Assembly (NCBI GenBank): GCA_949825045.1
Contig: OX463809.1
Coordinates: 6,785,501 to 6,849,500 of the forward strand
DNA length: 64,000 nt
Origin: Argyresthia goedartella
Taxonomy: Eukaryota > Arthropoda > Insecta > Lepidoptera > Argyresthiidae
Reading direction: 5' to 3'
A model generated the notes under the pieces. It was not told the origin of the DNA. It did not search any database and worked only from the letters and a program-made list of their open reading frames with translations. Of the stretch, positions 1 through 11,077 are shown piece after piece (within the stretch, counting starts at the first letter, position 1; the number at the start of each line of letters is the position of its first letter). The position numbers and the translations under genes were made by a program.

Positions 1-890
1 CTCTGTAAGTGGAAGAACCCGTTGCACCTAAAAGAGAAAGATAACTGACTTGTCAGATGAAGCACTGACATACGAAGATGTAATTGATTAAAAACACTCA
101 CCAGATGAAATTGAAGATTCTTTACTTGAGTTCAATCTAGCATTGAGACTGCAACGAGCAGATGTATATCAAAGTACGCATGAATATGCCGAAGATCCTA
201 CAAGCTTACTAAGCAATGATCCTCAGTTATAAAGAAGCTCTTAAAGATGAAAAGACTAATGCATAGAAAACTACAATGGATGAGGAATATCAATCATCAT
301 TCAATCATTGTTAAAGAGTAATACATGGATACTTGTAGATATGCCAGACTTTTGTCTGAAGGAAGATAAGCCAGACTTTTGTCTGGCATATCTTCCTTTT
401 GGAAAGTAATTCCCAGCAAATGGGTTTTTAAAAGAAAACCAGATGAACACGAACATGTAACACGCTAAAAATCAAGATTGTTTATAAAAGGATATAAACA
501 AGTCAAGGGTATTGATTACAATAAGATTTACGCGCCTGTTGTTCGCTATTATTCAATCAGATATTTCATTGGCTTAGCTGCAAAATAGAAAGAGAGACAG
601 GATGACATACCTCAGATGGATGCGATCACAGCTTTATTACTGGGTGAAATCGATTAAGAAATATACATGTCATCTCCACTTAGCTATGAAGAAGATAATA
701 AGGTACGCAAGCTTAATAGGTCTTTATATGAATTAAAGCAAGCCGGAAGACAGTGGAATAAGAAATTGAATTTTGCACTGATAGAAATAGGTACGAGTCG
801 TTCACAGATACCCATGCGTATATTACCGTATCAAAAATGAAAATGACATACTTTTTATAGATGACTATCACACACACATTTTATAGATGA
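1..890 (+). pseudogene. Ty1/Copia retrotransposon pol remnant (reverse transcriptase)
   Basis: Conceptual translation across several stops and frameshifts gives the Copia reverse transcriptase region in order: MDEEYQS near 277, KWVFKRKPDE near 418, a lysine-rich finger segment (KGYKQVKGIDYNKIYAPVV, 488-545), a palm segment ending in QMDAITA (615-635), SLYELKQAGRQW (721-756) and FIDDY near 857, standing where the YVDD catalytic box normally is. At least four in-frame stops are visible, for example inside the R*KSR and AAK*KER segments. This is known Copia pol architecture; no LTR, integrase or gag is seen, so it is a dead internal fragment cut by the window edge. The family call is firm, the boundaries are not. 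Confidence 0.85.
338..396. repeat. Short palindrome inside the Copia remnant
   Basis: The segment 361-376 is the reverse complement of 381-396 with one mismatch, separated by four T bases; a further arm at 338-350 matches 381-393. It looks like a small local inverted duplication within the Copia sequence. Confidence 0.7.
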
Positions 891-1250
891 CTATACACAT
901 CTACCATTTCACAGAAGTCAGAGCCCTCGGGATGACTTGGAGTCAGAACTCGACTGGGAGAGTCACGTTAGGAATGCTGAAATAGTTAAAAACAAGAACA
1001 AGTCAAGAAGTCTTATTCACACTCAAAAAATGCAGAAAATACATCAGGAGTTCATTCTCCCCGCCACTGAGTAATTTACTCAGCGGCAGCTTCCGAGGCC
1101 TTACCATATAATTCAATCGGCTGCTATGGTTGACGCGGCACTTTCTTATGCTATAATTATTAAAATATTACTTACTTAGGGCTTACTAAGCCCTGGAAAC
1201 GTTTCAAATTTCAGAAATGTTTCAATTTTACTTTTACAACTTTGTCAACA
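890..1250. other. No recognisable feature
   Basis: Between the Copia and Gypsy remnants I see no open frame of note. A short imperfect palindrome (CACTGAG...CTCAGCG) lies near 1065-1085. It may be decayed LTR or internal sequence of either flanking element, but nothing supports a specific call. Confidence 0.3.
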
Positions 1251-2130
1251 CCTACATGCTGATATTCATCAAGAAAAATGTAACGAAAACTTAGGTGATG
1301 ACCTCTGTGAATATAGCACAAAAGCCGACTGTTCTCAACAACCTTATCGTATTTTTAGTACAACAAACCGTTACGCTGAACGTACTTACTGGAGTCTAGA
1401 CTTTGGTCTTTCAAGCAAGCATGAATTGCGTCTTTTTATTAGCCGCCTGCGCTACTTGTGCCCAATTATGAGGTTTTTGAATTTCCCAAACATTTTCAGG
1501 ATTGCGGCTCAAATAATCTGCATGTAATAATATTATTCCTTTGCGCTACTCAAGCTCAAACTTGAAGTCCTGTAAATAAATCAACCATCTGGCTACTCTA
1601 GGCAACAAATCCTTCTTAAGATGTATTAGTTTAAGAGCGTTCTGGTCAGTTATCTGTCATGACATACCAATTAGGCAAAGCTTGTGTGACGGCTGAAATA
1701 AACAACGACCTTCTTCCGATTACACTGCTGAGTTTGCATTAACAGAGCCCCGTAACTCAAAGTTGAGGCATCGGCATGCACTTCTGTTGGCAAAGATGTA
1801 TCGAATATGGAGAGTACACCGTTATTGGTCATGTGATCAATCAACTCCTTGCATCTTTTCGAGTAAGATGTGTAATACAAGCGGTTTTCATTGCATAATC
1901 AGGGAGGTATCGCCTAAAGTACCCTGCTAATAATAAAACGAACCTGTTTTACATTTTTAGGTACTGGGGAATCTATTAGTGCCGCACTTCTTTGCAGTTG
2001 ATGCTCAAAATTCCAGGTCTTGCCAACGTTCCCGAGGTCTTTCAACGCATCATCTCCCAAACATTGAAGTCAGATTAATCCTACTTCAATGTTTGGGAGA
2101 TTGAACCTGGAATTTTGAGCATTTGATGTA
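1250..2130 (-). pseudogene. Ty3/Gypsy retrotransposon pol remnant (RNase H region)
   Basis: On the - strand 1880-1671 reads through a clear Gypsy RNase H core: FDTSLPTEVHADAS, then YGALLMQ and KKVVVYFSRHTS, the usual start of the RNase H domain with its first catalytic Asp in HADAS. Downstream on the same strand (about 1560-1480) comes a frame with HADYLSRNP, the typical RNase H-to-integrase linker motif. Upstream (about 2010-1950) is ALIDSPVPKNVKQVR, matching the RT-RNase H connection. Frameshifts and stops separate these blocks, so the gene is dead. No LTR is evident. The opposite orientation to the Copia remnant shows independent insertions. Confidence 0.8.
2001..2121. repeat. Nested inverted repeat within the Gypsy remnant
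   Basis: An inner perfect 18-bp pair (2053-2070 with 2083-2100, 12-bp loop) sits inside an outer pair (2002-2018 with 2105-2121). The segments between inner and outer arms differ, so this is two nested arms rather than one continuous stem. Confidence 0.8.
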
Positions 2131-2938
2131 CTTAAAATGGCCCTCTGGCATCATAAACCCGGATTGTCAATAGAAAGTCGGTACCTAACAGGCGTCTCAC
2201 GCAGGGAAATCGTTGATCCACTATCTATTAAGACATCTACGGGTAGCCCTTGAATGACTGCAGCCGTGATGTCGTTACCAGTGAAAAATTTTCACACGCT
2301 GTCAATTTTACTACAGAAATTCACATTGGATTTGCTACGAGACGCTACTACGCGTTGCTTAGCGAAACACTTACTTTCAGCGTGATTTGGCTTTTTGCGC
2401 GCATAGTCAAAACTTTCCCTTTTTTATTTTGATAGTGCTTAACTACGCTCATCAGTTTTATTGGGCTTCGTATTAATCGACAAAAGTTTTACTATGTCAA
2501 TCGGCAATAGGAACACATTGAGCGTCAGTAATTCCACGGATTCCTAAGGCTGACATCAACTCTTTACTCAATCCTTATACAATCCGTAAGCTTAATATGA
2601 AGCGTCTTGCTAATTCAGCGTAAGTCGGATATTGATCGGAACTGGTTATCATAACATCGTATAGAATATTCTCAATGTCAATCATACGACGGCACAGAGC
2701 TTTAACCTCTCAAAACCCGAGGGTAGTTGGGACGAGTCGCGATTTTGAACCTTATGCCATGGTAATGAAATTTAAAACCTATAACGGAATAGCGGCGTTA
2801 TCTAACGTCGGTGGTATTCAAGAAGCTAAATACAACTTTGAAACTACTCCAGGTCCAATCGTTAGTAATCCTTTGGTTAAGTCAATGCTGCACAAAGGTT
2901 GGATTGAACAAACCCCGTAATGGAAGCCTAAAGAAATA
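2130..2938. other. Unassigned repeat-like sequence
   Basis: No conserved domain is recognised in the short frames here (an 81-codon + strand frame at 2675-2920 has no family resemblance I can name). About 60 bases near 2733-2795 recur in similar form near 38045-38100 (shared text includes CATGGTAAT, AAAACCTA and AACGG), so at least part is a dispersed repeat, possibly the internal region of an LTR element. Confidence 0.4.
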
Positions 2939-3165
2939 AAGAGAGTGATAGAGAGAGAGAGAGAGGGAGAGAGAGAGAGGAGAGAGAGAGAAAGAAAGAA
3001 AGCAAAAAAAAAAAAAAAAGCAAAAAAAGAAAGAAAGCAAAAAAAGAAAAAAGCAAAAAAAAGAAAGACAGTAAAGAAAAGAAAGAAAGAAAAAAAAGAA
3101 AGCAAAAAAAAGAAATAAAACAAAAAAAGAAAGCAAGCAAAACATAAAGAAATCAAAAATAAAGA
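2938..3165. repeat. Polypurine low-complexity tract
   Basis: About 225 bases of almost uninterrupted purine on the + strand: (GA)n first, then (GAAA)n and long A runs with scattered C and T. The overlapping - strand frames rich in Phe/Leu/Ser are by-products of this composition and not genes. Confidence 0.95.
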
Positions 3166-3179
3166 AAGGAAAAGCTCAT

Positions 3180-4415
3180 AAAAAAGGGTTTCTGAAACGA
3201 GCTGAAGGCGAGTTTCATAATAATATCACTCGAGAGTTTTAATGCCTAATTATGTACAGTTACATACACTAGTTTATTTACTCACATATCATAGGCTCTC
3301 TTTGATGTGTTCAGGAACGCATGTTCGACCTGCATTGTGGCATTGATCATTGCTTTGCAGTTGTTGACGGCGTTCGAAATTTTAATGTCATAATTTGAAT
3401 ATTGTACATTATGGTCATAATGATCAATATTCAGATAAGAAATGAGTTTATCATTATGCTGGTCGTAACGTGTAGTTTTTGGACGCAGTAAAGAGGTTTT
3501 ATGATACGTGTGTAGATAATAGCAGTTTATGTGACTGCTACATAATGGAGGGCATTAAAACTCGAGAGTGGGTTTATGAAACGACCTGACCCCTTCAGGT
3601 TTCATAATAATATCACTCAAGAGTTTTAATGCCTAATTCTAATAATTAATTTAATGACTAATAATAGTGTTCAGGAACCGCATGTTCGACCGGCATTGTG
3701 GCATTGATCATTGCACTGCAGTTGTTTAGCTTGTTCTGTAGTACCAACTTCACAGACAAACTAGGGGTGGCACGCAGGGGGTTTGAAATTTGAATGTCAT
3801 AAATTGACAAATTTTGGTACATTATGATCATAATCTATCAATATTCAGATAATAAATGAGTTTTTACAAAGAAGTTTATCATTATGCTGGTCGTAAATTG
3901 AGGTATTTGGACACAGTAAAGAGGGTTTATGATACGTGTGTAAATAATAGTAGTTTATGTGACTAATACATAATGGAGTTTTAATGCCTAATTATGTACA
4001 GTTACATACACTAGTTTATCTACACACATATCATAAGCTCTCTTTGATGTGTTCAGGAACCGCATGTTTGACCGGCATTGTGGCTCTGCAGTTGTTTAGC
4101 TTGTTCTTTAGTGCCAACTTCACGCAGACGGGCGTCGGCGTTCAAAATTTGAATGTCAGTACCAACTTCACAGACAAACTAGGGACGGCACGCGGGTGGG
4201 CGTCGGCGTTAGAAATTTGAATGTCATTATATGTAGAAAAACTACACATAATGACCATAATGTGTAGTTTTCCAGATACGAAACGAGTTTTTACCAAGTA
4301 GTTTAACATAATGCTGATCGTAACGTGCGGTTTTTGAACGCAGTAAAGAAGGTTTATGATACGTGTGTAGATAAAATATTTAAAACATAAAAAGTATTTT
4401 TGTTGATCCTTTTTC
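3180..4415 (+). mobile_element. Three tandem units of a dispersed foldback-type repeat
   Basis: Three related units of roughly 350-430 bp follow each other (about 3226-3590, 3590-3975, 3975-4400). Each contains the markers TTTTAATGCCTAATT, a TATCATAAGCTCTC block, GTGTTCAGGAACCGCATG, AGTACCAACTTCACAGAC, a GGCGTCGGCG block and GTTTATGATACGTGTGTAG. The left block and right block of a unit are imperfect inverted repeats of one another (ATCTACACAC and TATCATAA occur in opposite orientation at the two ends). Units are joined through a short hinge with the form GAAAC...GTTTC near 3575-3600. The same family recurs at 23918-24055, 26559-27382, 52010-52470 and 53322-53954. No protein is encoded. Confidence 0.8.
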
Positions 4416-4700
4416 TCGAGCTCGTTTAAAAAAATGTATAAAGCACACTTTGTGCACAAAGGCCTGCTACAAAATTAATGACTTTTTACAAGACACCGAA
4501 ATCTGGCATTCAACCAGTTCATTGCACCCTCTATAAATTATGTTCTAATTATTAGGCACCTACTTAATGTTATATTCTGCTTGCTTGATTATGTTATGAT
4601 GTGCATTAAGTCTCAATTTTTGTGCTATTATGAATAAAAATCTTTGAACTGAACTAAAGTTTTTGCTGTGCAAATCAGTATTTTTGATGTAAATACTAGC
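4416..4700 (+). mobile_element. Non-LTR 3' end fragment inserted in the foldback repeat, plus that repeat's right terminus
   Basis: The family sequence GTTGATCC followed by T-run and GCTGTGCAAATCAG (seen uninterrupted at 27334-27360) is split here between about 4415 and 4661. The intervening 245 bp ends with AATAAA-containing text and a GAACTGAACT repeat near 4645-4656, the kind of short tandem tail found at 3' ends of non-LTR elements, in + orientation. The right terminus of the host repeat resumes at 4661-4700. The clade of the inserted fragment cannot be told. Confidence 0.5.
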
Positions 4701-5640
4701 CATTTTGATTCAGTATAGGAGCTATTTTTGTTCTTCTAGGTGCTTTATAGCAAAAACCTATACAAGTGCTTTGAATTCTTTGTATCTTCTTTGAAGTTTT
4801 CTTAAATATTTCTTGGCCATAGACCGTAGATCCATAATCCAGATGAGACAGGACCAGCGCGTCGATCACCTTGCGTTTGATTTCTTCTGTGAGGAAATCT
4901 CTGACCTTGTATAACACCATCAGTCGCCAGAATGCTATTTGCACCTTTTTATTGATGTGGGTTTCAAACCGTAAGTTGCTATCAAATATAATGCCCAGAT
5001 TCCTTGCCTCTTCCGCATATTTTATAGGTTTCTGATTTATTACAATAGCCCTAAAATTTTCTTTATCTTTGCTAATTGGTGATTACTGCCAATAGTCATA
5101 TAGAGGGACTTTTCAGGGTTAATTATGAGACCATTCTCCAATGACCACTTCGCCATCCCACACAAGATTATATTAAGGTTCGTAACCGTGTCGACTATGT
5201 CATCGGGATGACATGACATGAATACCTGTTTGTCATCTGCATACATATGATAATTCGCTTCTTTATGACAGTCTGGAGAATCTTCTGTGAAAAGATTAAA
5301 AATATTTGGAGACAATAGAAATGCTTGCAGACTTCCCTTCTTGAGCCTCATTGGTGCAGATTCCATGCTTGTCCCAACTTCCTTGTCAATTTTTACAAAT
5401 TGTGAACGATTTGTTACGAAGGATTCAAACCAGTTACATGTTCTTACTGTAAAACCGTAGTATTGCATTTTTTTAATAATTAAATCGTTCTCCTAACAGT
5501 CAAATGCGCGGGAGTAGTCCAAAAGCACAAATAAGGTGACCTTGGCTTCATCCATCTCTTGATGTATTTTATTAGTTACATCGATAGATTAAATGTCATC
5601 AAAGGCATTCGAGTTGATAATGTCCAGTGCGTTTTTCCAT
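4690..5640 (-). pseudogene. Non-LTR retrotransposon reverse transcriptase fragment (Jockey/CR1 type)
   Basis: Reading leftward from 5600: LFVLLDYSRAFDC (RT palm first catalytic Asp region, near 5540-5500), one stop, then a 142-codon frame 5468-5040 with NWFESFVTNRSQFV, YHMYADDKQVF (YADD catalytic box) and WSLENGLIINPEKS (thumb side). After another break, 4944-4696 has LVLSHLDYGSTVYG and FCYKAPRRTKI, the C-terminal connection typical of Jockey/CR1-type pols. Stops and frameshifts make it dead; the endonuclease and 5' end are missing, as expected for a 5'-truncated copy. The N-terminal flank near 5600-5640 may already be other sequence. Confidence 0.85.
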
Positions 5641-6100
5641 TCATCTGCGTCTATTTCTTTTTTTTTTATAGTTTGTGCATGAGATAAACAATTAGGTACA
5701 TATAGGTATATGGTTAATAAAACAATGCTAGGTACACAAGCTGCTTAAAAGTAAACACAACATGCAATTGGCAAACAAAGTACTTAATTACTTAAATAAA
5801 CTATGCTCTATGTGCTATTGTAAGATTCACTAGTGTAGGGAACATAAATTATATGGAGAGTAAAACTAATAAAATCTGAATCAAACGAGTACCAGTAACA
5901 AGAGCATGATTACTTCTTCGGGATCAAGGTCTTTATTTTAGTGGATGCACATGAAAGACGTCGATCATGTCGCTATGTTAGTTTAGTGATTTGCAGAGGC
6001 GAGGGATAGCTGAGTTAGCTCCAAGTACCGTTCTACGAAGTGGAGGACATAGTGGCGTGATTGGTAGACCGGTATCTGTGTGGTACCCTGATTCTAAATT
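5640..6100. other. No recognisable feature
   Basis: AT-rich spacer between two non-LTR remnants. A T-run at 5657-5667 may be the reverse of a poly(A) or A-rich tail. No frame or repeat seen elsewhere in the window is recognised. Confidence 0.3.
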
Positions 6101-8425
6101 TAGACAGTTAGATGTGAGCAGTCAATTTTGTTATTAAGAATTTTATGCACAAGTCAATGAAGTCATATCTACTTATCAAGGAATTAATTCCAAAATGTTT
6201 GAGTCTGTCCTCATAAGTCGGTATGGTTTTAGCCATTCCTTTGGAGTCCTTTTCCAGGTGCCACATAAACCTCTTCTGTATGCGTTCTAGTTTCAACATG
6301 TGCGTGCGTAGTGTGGACGCCATACTACATTGGCGTACTCAAGTATGCTGCGTACGAGAGTGTTGTACAGCATTTTTTTGGTTTAGATAGGATTCCAACC
6401 AATTTAAAACATTGTCTGTGAAACCGTGCAATTCTAATTTGTATAATAAGACCTTATGGGAGACTTTATCGAAGGCCTTACTGAAATCCGTGTATATGAC
6501 GTCAACCTGCCTGTTCTTGTCGATTGCATCCACAAGAACAGGCAGGCATTCTTCAAAACTAACAAGGTTAGTGCATGTAGACCTTGATTCTAGAACGCCA
6601 TGTTGAGGGGTCGTCATAACCTGCTTGGAGTGCCTCAAGATGTGGGGACAGACTAATGACCCCAGGATTTTAGCGAGTGCACACAATAGGGAGATTGGGC
6701 GGTAGTCTTTAACTGGGGTAGGCTCTCCGCCCTTAAACACTGGCACAACTCTTGCTGTTTTCCATATATGTGGAAATAACCCTGATTTCAGTGAGTAGTT
6801 GAAAATGTGATACAGAATTTAAAACATTGCCTGTGAAACCGTGCAATTCTAATTTGTATAATAAGACCTTATGGGAGACTTTATCGAAGGCCTTACTGAA
6901 ATCCGTGTATATGACGTCAACCTGCCTGTTCTTGTCGATTGCATCCACAAGAACAGGCAGGCATTCTTCAAAACTAACAAGGTTAGTGCATGTAGACCTT
7001 GATTCTAGAACGCCATGTTGAGGGGTCGTCATAACCTGCTTGGAGTGCCTCAAGATGTGGGGACAGACTAATGACCCCAGGATTTTAGCGAGTGCACACA
7101 ATAGGGAGATTGGGCGGTAGTCTTTAACTGGGGTAGGCTCTCCGCCCTTAAACACTGGCACAACTCTTGCTGTTTTCCATATATGTGGAAATAACCCTGA
7201 TTTCAGTGAGTGGTTGAAAATGTGATACAGAGGCTCAACTAGAGTGGTTGCACAAGCTTTGATCAATAAAGGTGGGATGCCATCTGGTCCCTGATCCTTT
7301 GTTGGGGTCAAGGTGTTTGAGTTTAGAGAGTATCTCCTCACGTGTAACATACAAAGACGAAAAAACTGTCACTGTGTAGGACTCTTTTGTCCATATTATC
7401 TGTATTTTTGTCGCTAGTGCTATATACTGAAAGGAAGAATGACGCAAACATTTCACAAACATCTGTGGCGCTTGTAACTATTTTAGAGCCATCGGTCATT
7501 GTGGCTGGGTAGGAACTTTGGCCACAACTTTTACTCTTTACAATTGACCGGAAATAGTTTGGGATTCGAGGCGATATTATTCTCCAAGGTTTCAAGGTAT
7601 TGATTGTAGCATCTAGCGGCAAGGTTGTGGCAACTTTTTTTGAGTATGTCGAATGATATTTTGTCCAGAGGATTATTGTACTTTTTGAAACGCCGTCTGA
7701 GGTTGTTTTTTTTCGCGCAGCTGATTGATAAGGTCCTTTGTGAACCAGGTTGGATACTTTGGTTTTGTCGTTCGTTTTTGAGGTGCAAATTATTTAATGC
7801 AATGAGATAATTGGTCATAGAGTAGGTCTACCATGTCATTCACGTCTATGCTCTAGTTTCTGAAAGTAATGGTTCGAAGCTTTTGCATAAGCTTTTTATA
7901 ATAAAATGTAGCAATTGGGAGACTATGGTCGCTGATACCACTGTGCACTATGATACCACTATGTCGCAGCAGATTAGATCCAGAAGTGTTTCACAGTTCT
8001 CGGTAATCCTAGTGGGTTTAGTAACTAGTTGCTTCAGGGCACTTTGAGTCATAAATTATTGAAGTACTTTAAGCGCCGGGGAATCTGCTAAGCAGTTTAT
8101 ATTTAAATCCCGTAAAATCCATAGCAAGTGAGACCTCGGTCAGGACTACACTGAGGTTTTCCAATGCGACTGATACTTTTACTTCACGTGGTCTGTATAC
8201 AGATTCCAATGCAATTCTATATTTACCTATACGTACCGCTATCTAAATTTGTTCAAGGTCTCCCTCCGGTACTGATAACAGTTTAAACTTTATATAGACA
8301 GCGACACCTCCTCTTCTACATTTTCTTGGAATGTGAACGAGGGTGTACCCTGGTATTTGTAGATTTCGAACCGCAACTGCGTTATCGGGTCTAAACCAGG
8401 TTTCCCTAACTCCCAGTATATCTAT
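6100..8425 (-). pseudogene. Non-LTR retrotransposon (APE endonuclease + RT), deleted and duplicated
   Basis: From the 5' end (right): 8420-8250 reads ILGVRETWF and RGGVAVYIK, an APE-type endonuclease start; 7818-7340 is the endonuclease-RT linker; 7350-6820 begins RT with DQGPDGIPPLLIK, VPVFKGGEPTPVKDYRPISL and VIYTDFSKAFDKVSH (first catalytic Asp). Near 6387 the frame jumps from NWLESYLNQ straight to text equivalent to TLVRSILEYANVVWRP (6360-6330), so the YADD palm is missing. The C terminus reads LERIQKRFMWHL (6290-6255). The RT start occurs twice because of the 415-bp duplication at 6401-7230. Clade: Jockey/CR1 type by motif; dead. Confidence 0.85.
6401..7230. repeat. 415-bp tandem duplication, two copies almost identical
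   Basis: Bases 6401-6815 and 6816-7230 are direct copies; by eye only two differences are seen (T/C at 6415 versus 6830 and A/G at about 6797 versus 7212). The unit lies wholly inside the RT coding part of the surrounding non-LTR remnant and copies it in the same orientation. Confidence 0.95.
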
Positions 8426-8810
8426 ATTATAATGGCAACAAATATAATGACCTCCAAAATATTTTTTTCCTATCCAAAATGGCTGAATGTCCACCAAAAG
8501 TTGCGGAAAATACCGGGGCAAAATACTGCGGTAGCTTAGGTGAAGGGTAAAGGGGGTGAACGAAGCGAAGCCCCCTTTATCCTTCGTGTTAGGTTGAACA
8601 TGTAAGAACAACAAAAAATACTTAAAACATAAAGTTAAGTACACAAAACATAAAAAGAAGTTTGGTGATCATTTATCCAAACACAATTTGGTGGACATCC
8701 ATCCATTTTGGCAGTCATTTAGAATTTATTGGTAGTGAATTTTCGAATTTTTTGGTAATCGTTTAAACACAAGCCTATTATAATTCCTCTTGCATAGTTC
8801 GTCAAACCCT
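8425..8810. mobile_element. Dispersed repeat with the GCGGTAGCTTAGGTGAAGG module
   Basis: From about 8425 the text (GGCAACAAATATAATGA, CACCAAAAGTTG, then GCGGTAGCTTAGGTGAAGGG, GAGCGAAGC-like text and AAGAACAACAAAAAATAC) matches 46165-46330 and, for the central module, 26600-26715 and 53370-53495. Near 8660 a TTTGGTGATCATTTATC block is roughly the reverse complement of the left edge, suggesting a non-autonomous element with inverted ends that also truncates the neighbouring retrotransposon. No coding capacity. Confidence 0.6.
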
Positions 8811-9267
8811 GTATTTAATGATTGCGCATTTAATGCTCCCCCCGTCAACCAGTGATGGTGAGTTTGACTAATTAACCTGTTCTCTGCGCTGAGTTATAAA
8901 AAATCAAGTTTAAGAAATAATTATCACTGAAGTGCGCTGACGAGAACAGCTGTTCGACGCACAACGAGTAAGTAAGTAGGTATGTATCGGTCGGAGCAAA
9001 GCAAGCGGGGTTGGTAAATGTATGTGTATAGTTTGTGAACAATTTAGGTATGTATCCTTCTAAACGCCGCGAATAGGCAAAACAGCAGATGAGGTAACCA
9101 AGTCTCTGAATCCAAATCCCAATCATATACCCTGTAGTTTATGAACTGTGACCGTCCTGCTTAATAGCTGGGCGGTTTCAGTTAAGAGGCAACATACGAT
9201 GCTCCACATCTCCGTAACCCCTTGTTGCCTGAAACGTAGTGCTTGACGGTGGTATGCGTGTGCAACC

Positions 9268-9319
9268 GTTTCTATCTTTTAGCGTCAGACCTATTGGTCT
9301 GACGCTAAAAGATAGAAAC
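9268..9319. repeat. Perfect 24-bp inverted repeat with 4-bp loop
   Basis: 9268-9291 and 9296-9319 are exact reverse complements around the loop TATT; a further short match (AACC / GGTT) continues outside with a one-base offset. The DNA could extrude a cruciform or encode an RNA hairpin. No transposon ends are evident. Confidence 0.95.
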
Positions 9320-11019
9320 TGGTTTCATCATCATCTCGTACAAAGACGACATTCGCATCCCGACATGGGAGGACGAACTAGGGCTTGAACTTGAAGTCGG
9401 TTTTTTAAAGTTTTAAACTTGGTGATTATTTGACAAAGTTATGCATTCATTTTCAGAAACTAAAATGTGAAATAAATTGTTTTGGCCGCTTAAAGCCTTA
9501 TTTTCATATTTATAATTCATCCACATTAGGTTAACGTTTAATATCACTTTGACTTATCCCCATGAATGTAAAGTCGGCGAGAAAATTCCAAAACATAAAT
9601 CCAATAAAGAATCACGACAGTAGTGCTTATTTTAGGCAGGCAAACATGCCGCCGAAACCAGAAACAATTTTAAAATGGATTGCTGCGTACCCGATAATAG
9701 TATGGCACTTATCAACAATGTCGTTTCTTTGTACGTAATGTGATGTTCGTTCTAATAAATCTACTTTAGACAGACACGTTCGAAGCGTTAATCGCGGTAA
9801 CTTGGCTAACTCTATGAAACAAAAAAAACGACCGATTTTTACTTCAGCCTCAAGCAATATTTGATAATGAGCAATGTGTCTTTGTTAAGAAAATTTTACT
9901 TGGACAAGTTCTTTAAAATAAATATTGAACAGGCTTACGAAGAAACTAAACATGAGAAGCTCCAGATTTCTGTGGCCGAAACGACTGTTTTTTCGGTAGA
10001 AATCTCATGCATTTTATAGTTCGTTCTCTCAAACTGATCCAGATATAATGAAAATTAATTTCGCTCTACTTATCTCCACTAGTGTAGAGTTCTCTCGAGC
10101 TATAAATTCTCTTCTCGAGGCAAATATCGATAATCATTTATTTCAATACCTACAAAGAAAAGATATAAGAAGAGACTTCAGATGAATATAATATATAATT
10201 TTTGGCGCAAAAACTTGGTGGCTTTAAATACAGCATTTTTTTTACTTATATAACGCTGTAATTACTTGGATTATTTTAAATTTTCTTGCATTCGGTGTGA
10301 AGGGAAGGTGATTTATTACCAATATTTGGGTTTGGTAAAAAAAAAATATATCCACCAAAATTGGACGTCGTAACAACAAAGTGTGGTTGTTGAAATGTTT
10401 AATCGTCAGAGCATATTTTTCATATTAAGAAAAAAGAACCTCATTTTATCAGACACAATTAATTAGGTTACAATTTTTTCTCCCGGAAATATCCTTGAAT
10501 AATAATTCTGGTGGTATAATGTAAAAGCTGAGAGAAACAGTCGTTTCCATTTCCGGTCGGCCTTGAACGTGCTGAAACCGCACAGTTCGTGTCCTCCCTT
10601 TTTGCTCTTTCGGGAATTTAACATGAACAAAATCTATGTACCTGTCAAGTACGTGACTAGCCTGCGGAAGGTATTGAGCCAATGATTTCATATGTACTCA
10701 TAACCCAAGTGTTTAAATATTAACTATAGCAACCAATTCGGTTCTGTGAAACTACATGAGGCTTCGCACCGCTCCGCTTCGCTCAGCTCCAGTTTGTATC
10801 ATATAGTTGTGACCTAACACAACCTAACTTTAGTATTCAGACAGAAAGAGACTTACAGCAAACAATTAACAACATCAAGAGTTGAGGCCTACACAGATTT
10901 AGTTCATCGGTATGTGCATCAGTGAAGGCCTTAGTCTGTGTACTATACTTTACGCGTCCCGGACAGAGGTACACCATTTTATCAAATAAGTAGATTCCAT
11001 TATACCTTTTTTCTCCTAG

Positions 11020-11077
11020 CTTCAACACCATCAACCACAATGAATCCCTGCTTTCATTGTGGTTGATGGTGTTGAAG
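11020..11077. repeat. Perfect 25-bp inverted repeat with 8-bp loop
   Basis: 11020-11044 and 11053-11077 are exact reverse complements. The pair lies in non-coding sequence with no other element recognised nearby. Confidence 0.95.

Noticed and set aside
2818..3156. Three overlapping - strand ORFs rich in Phe, Leu and Ser
   Set aside because: They arise from the polypurine tract; composition alone explains the open frames.
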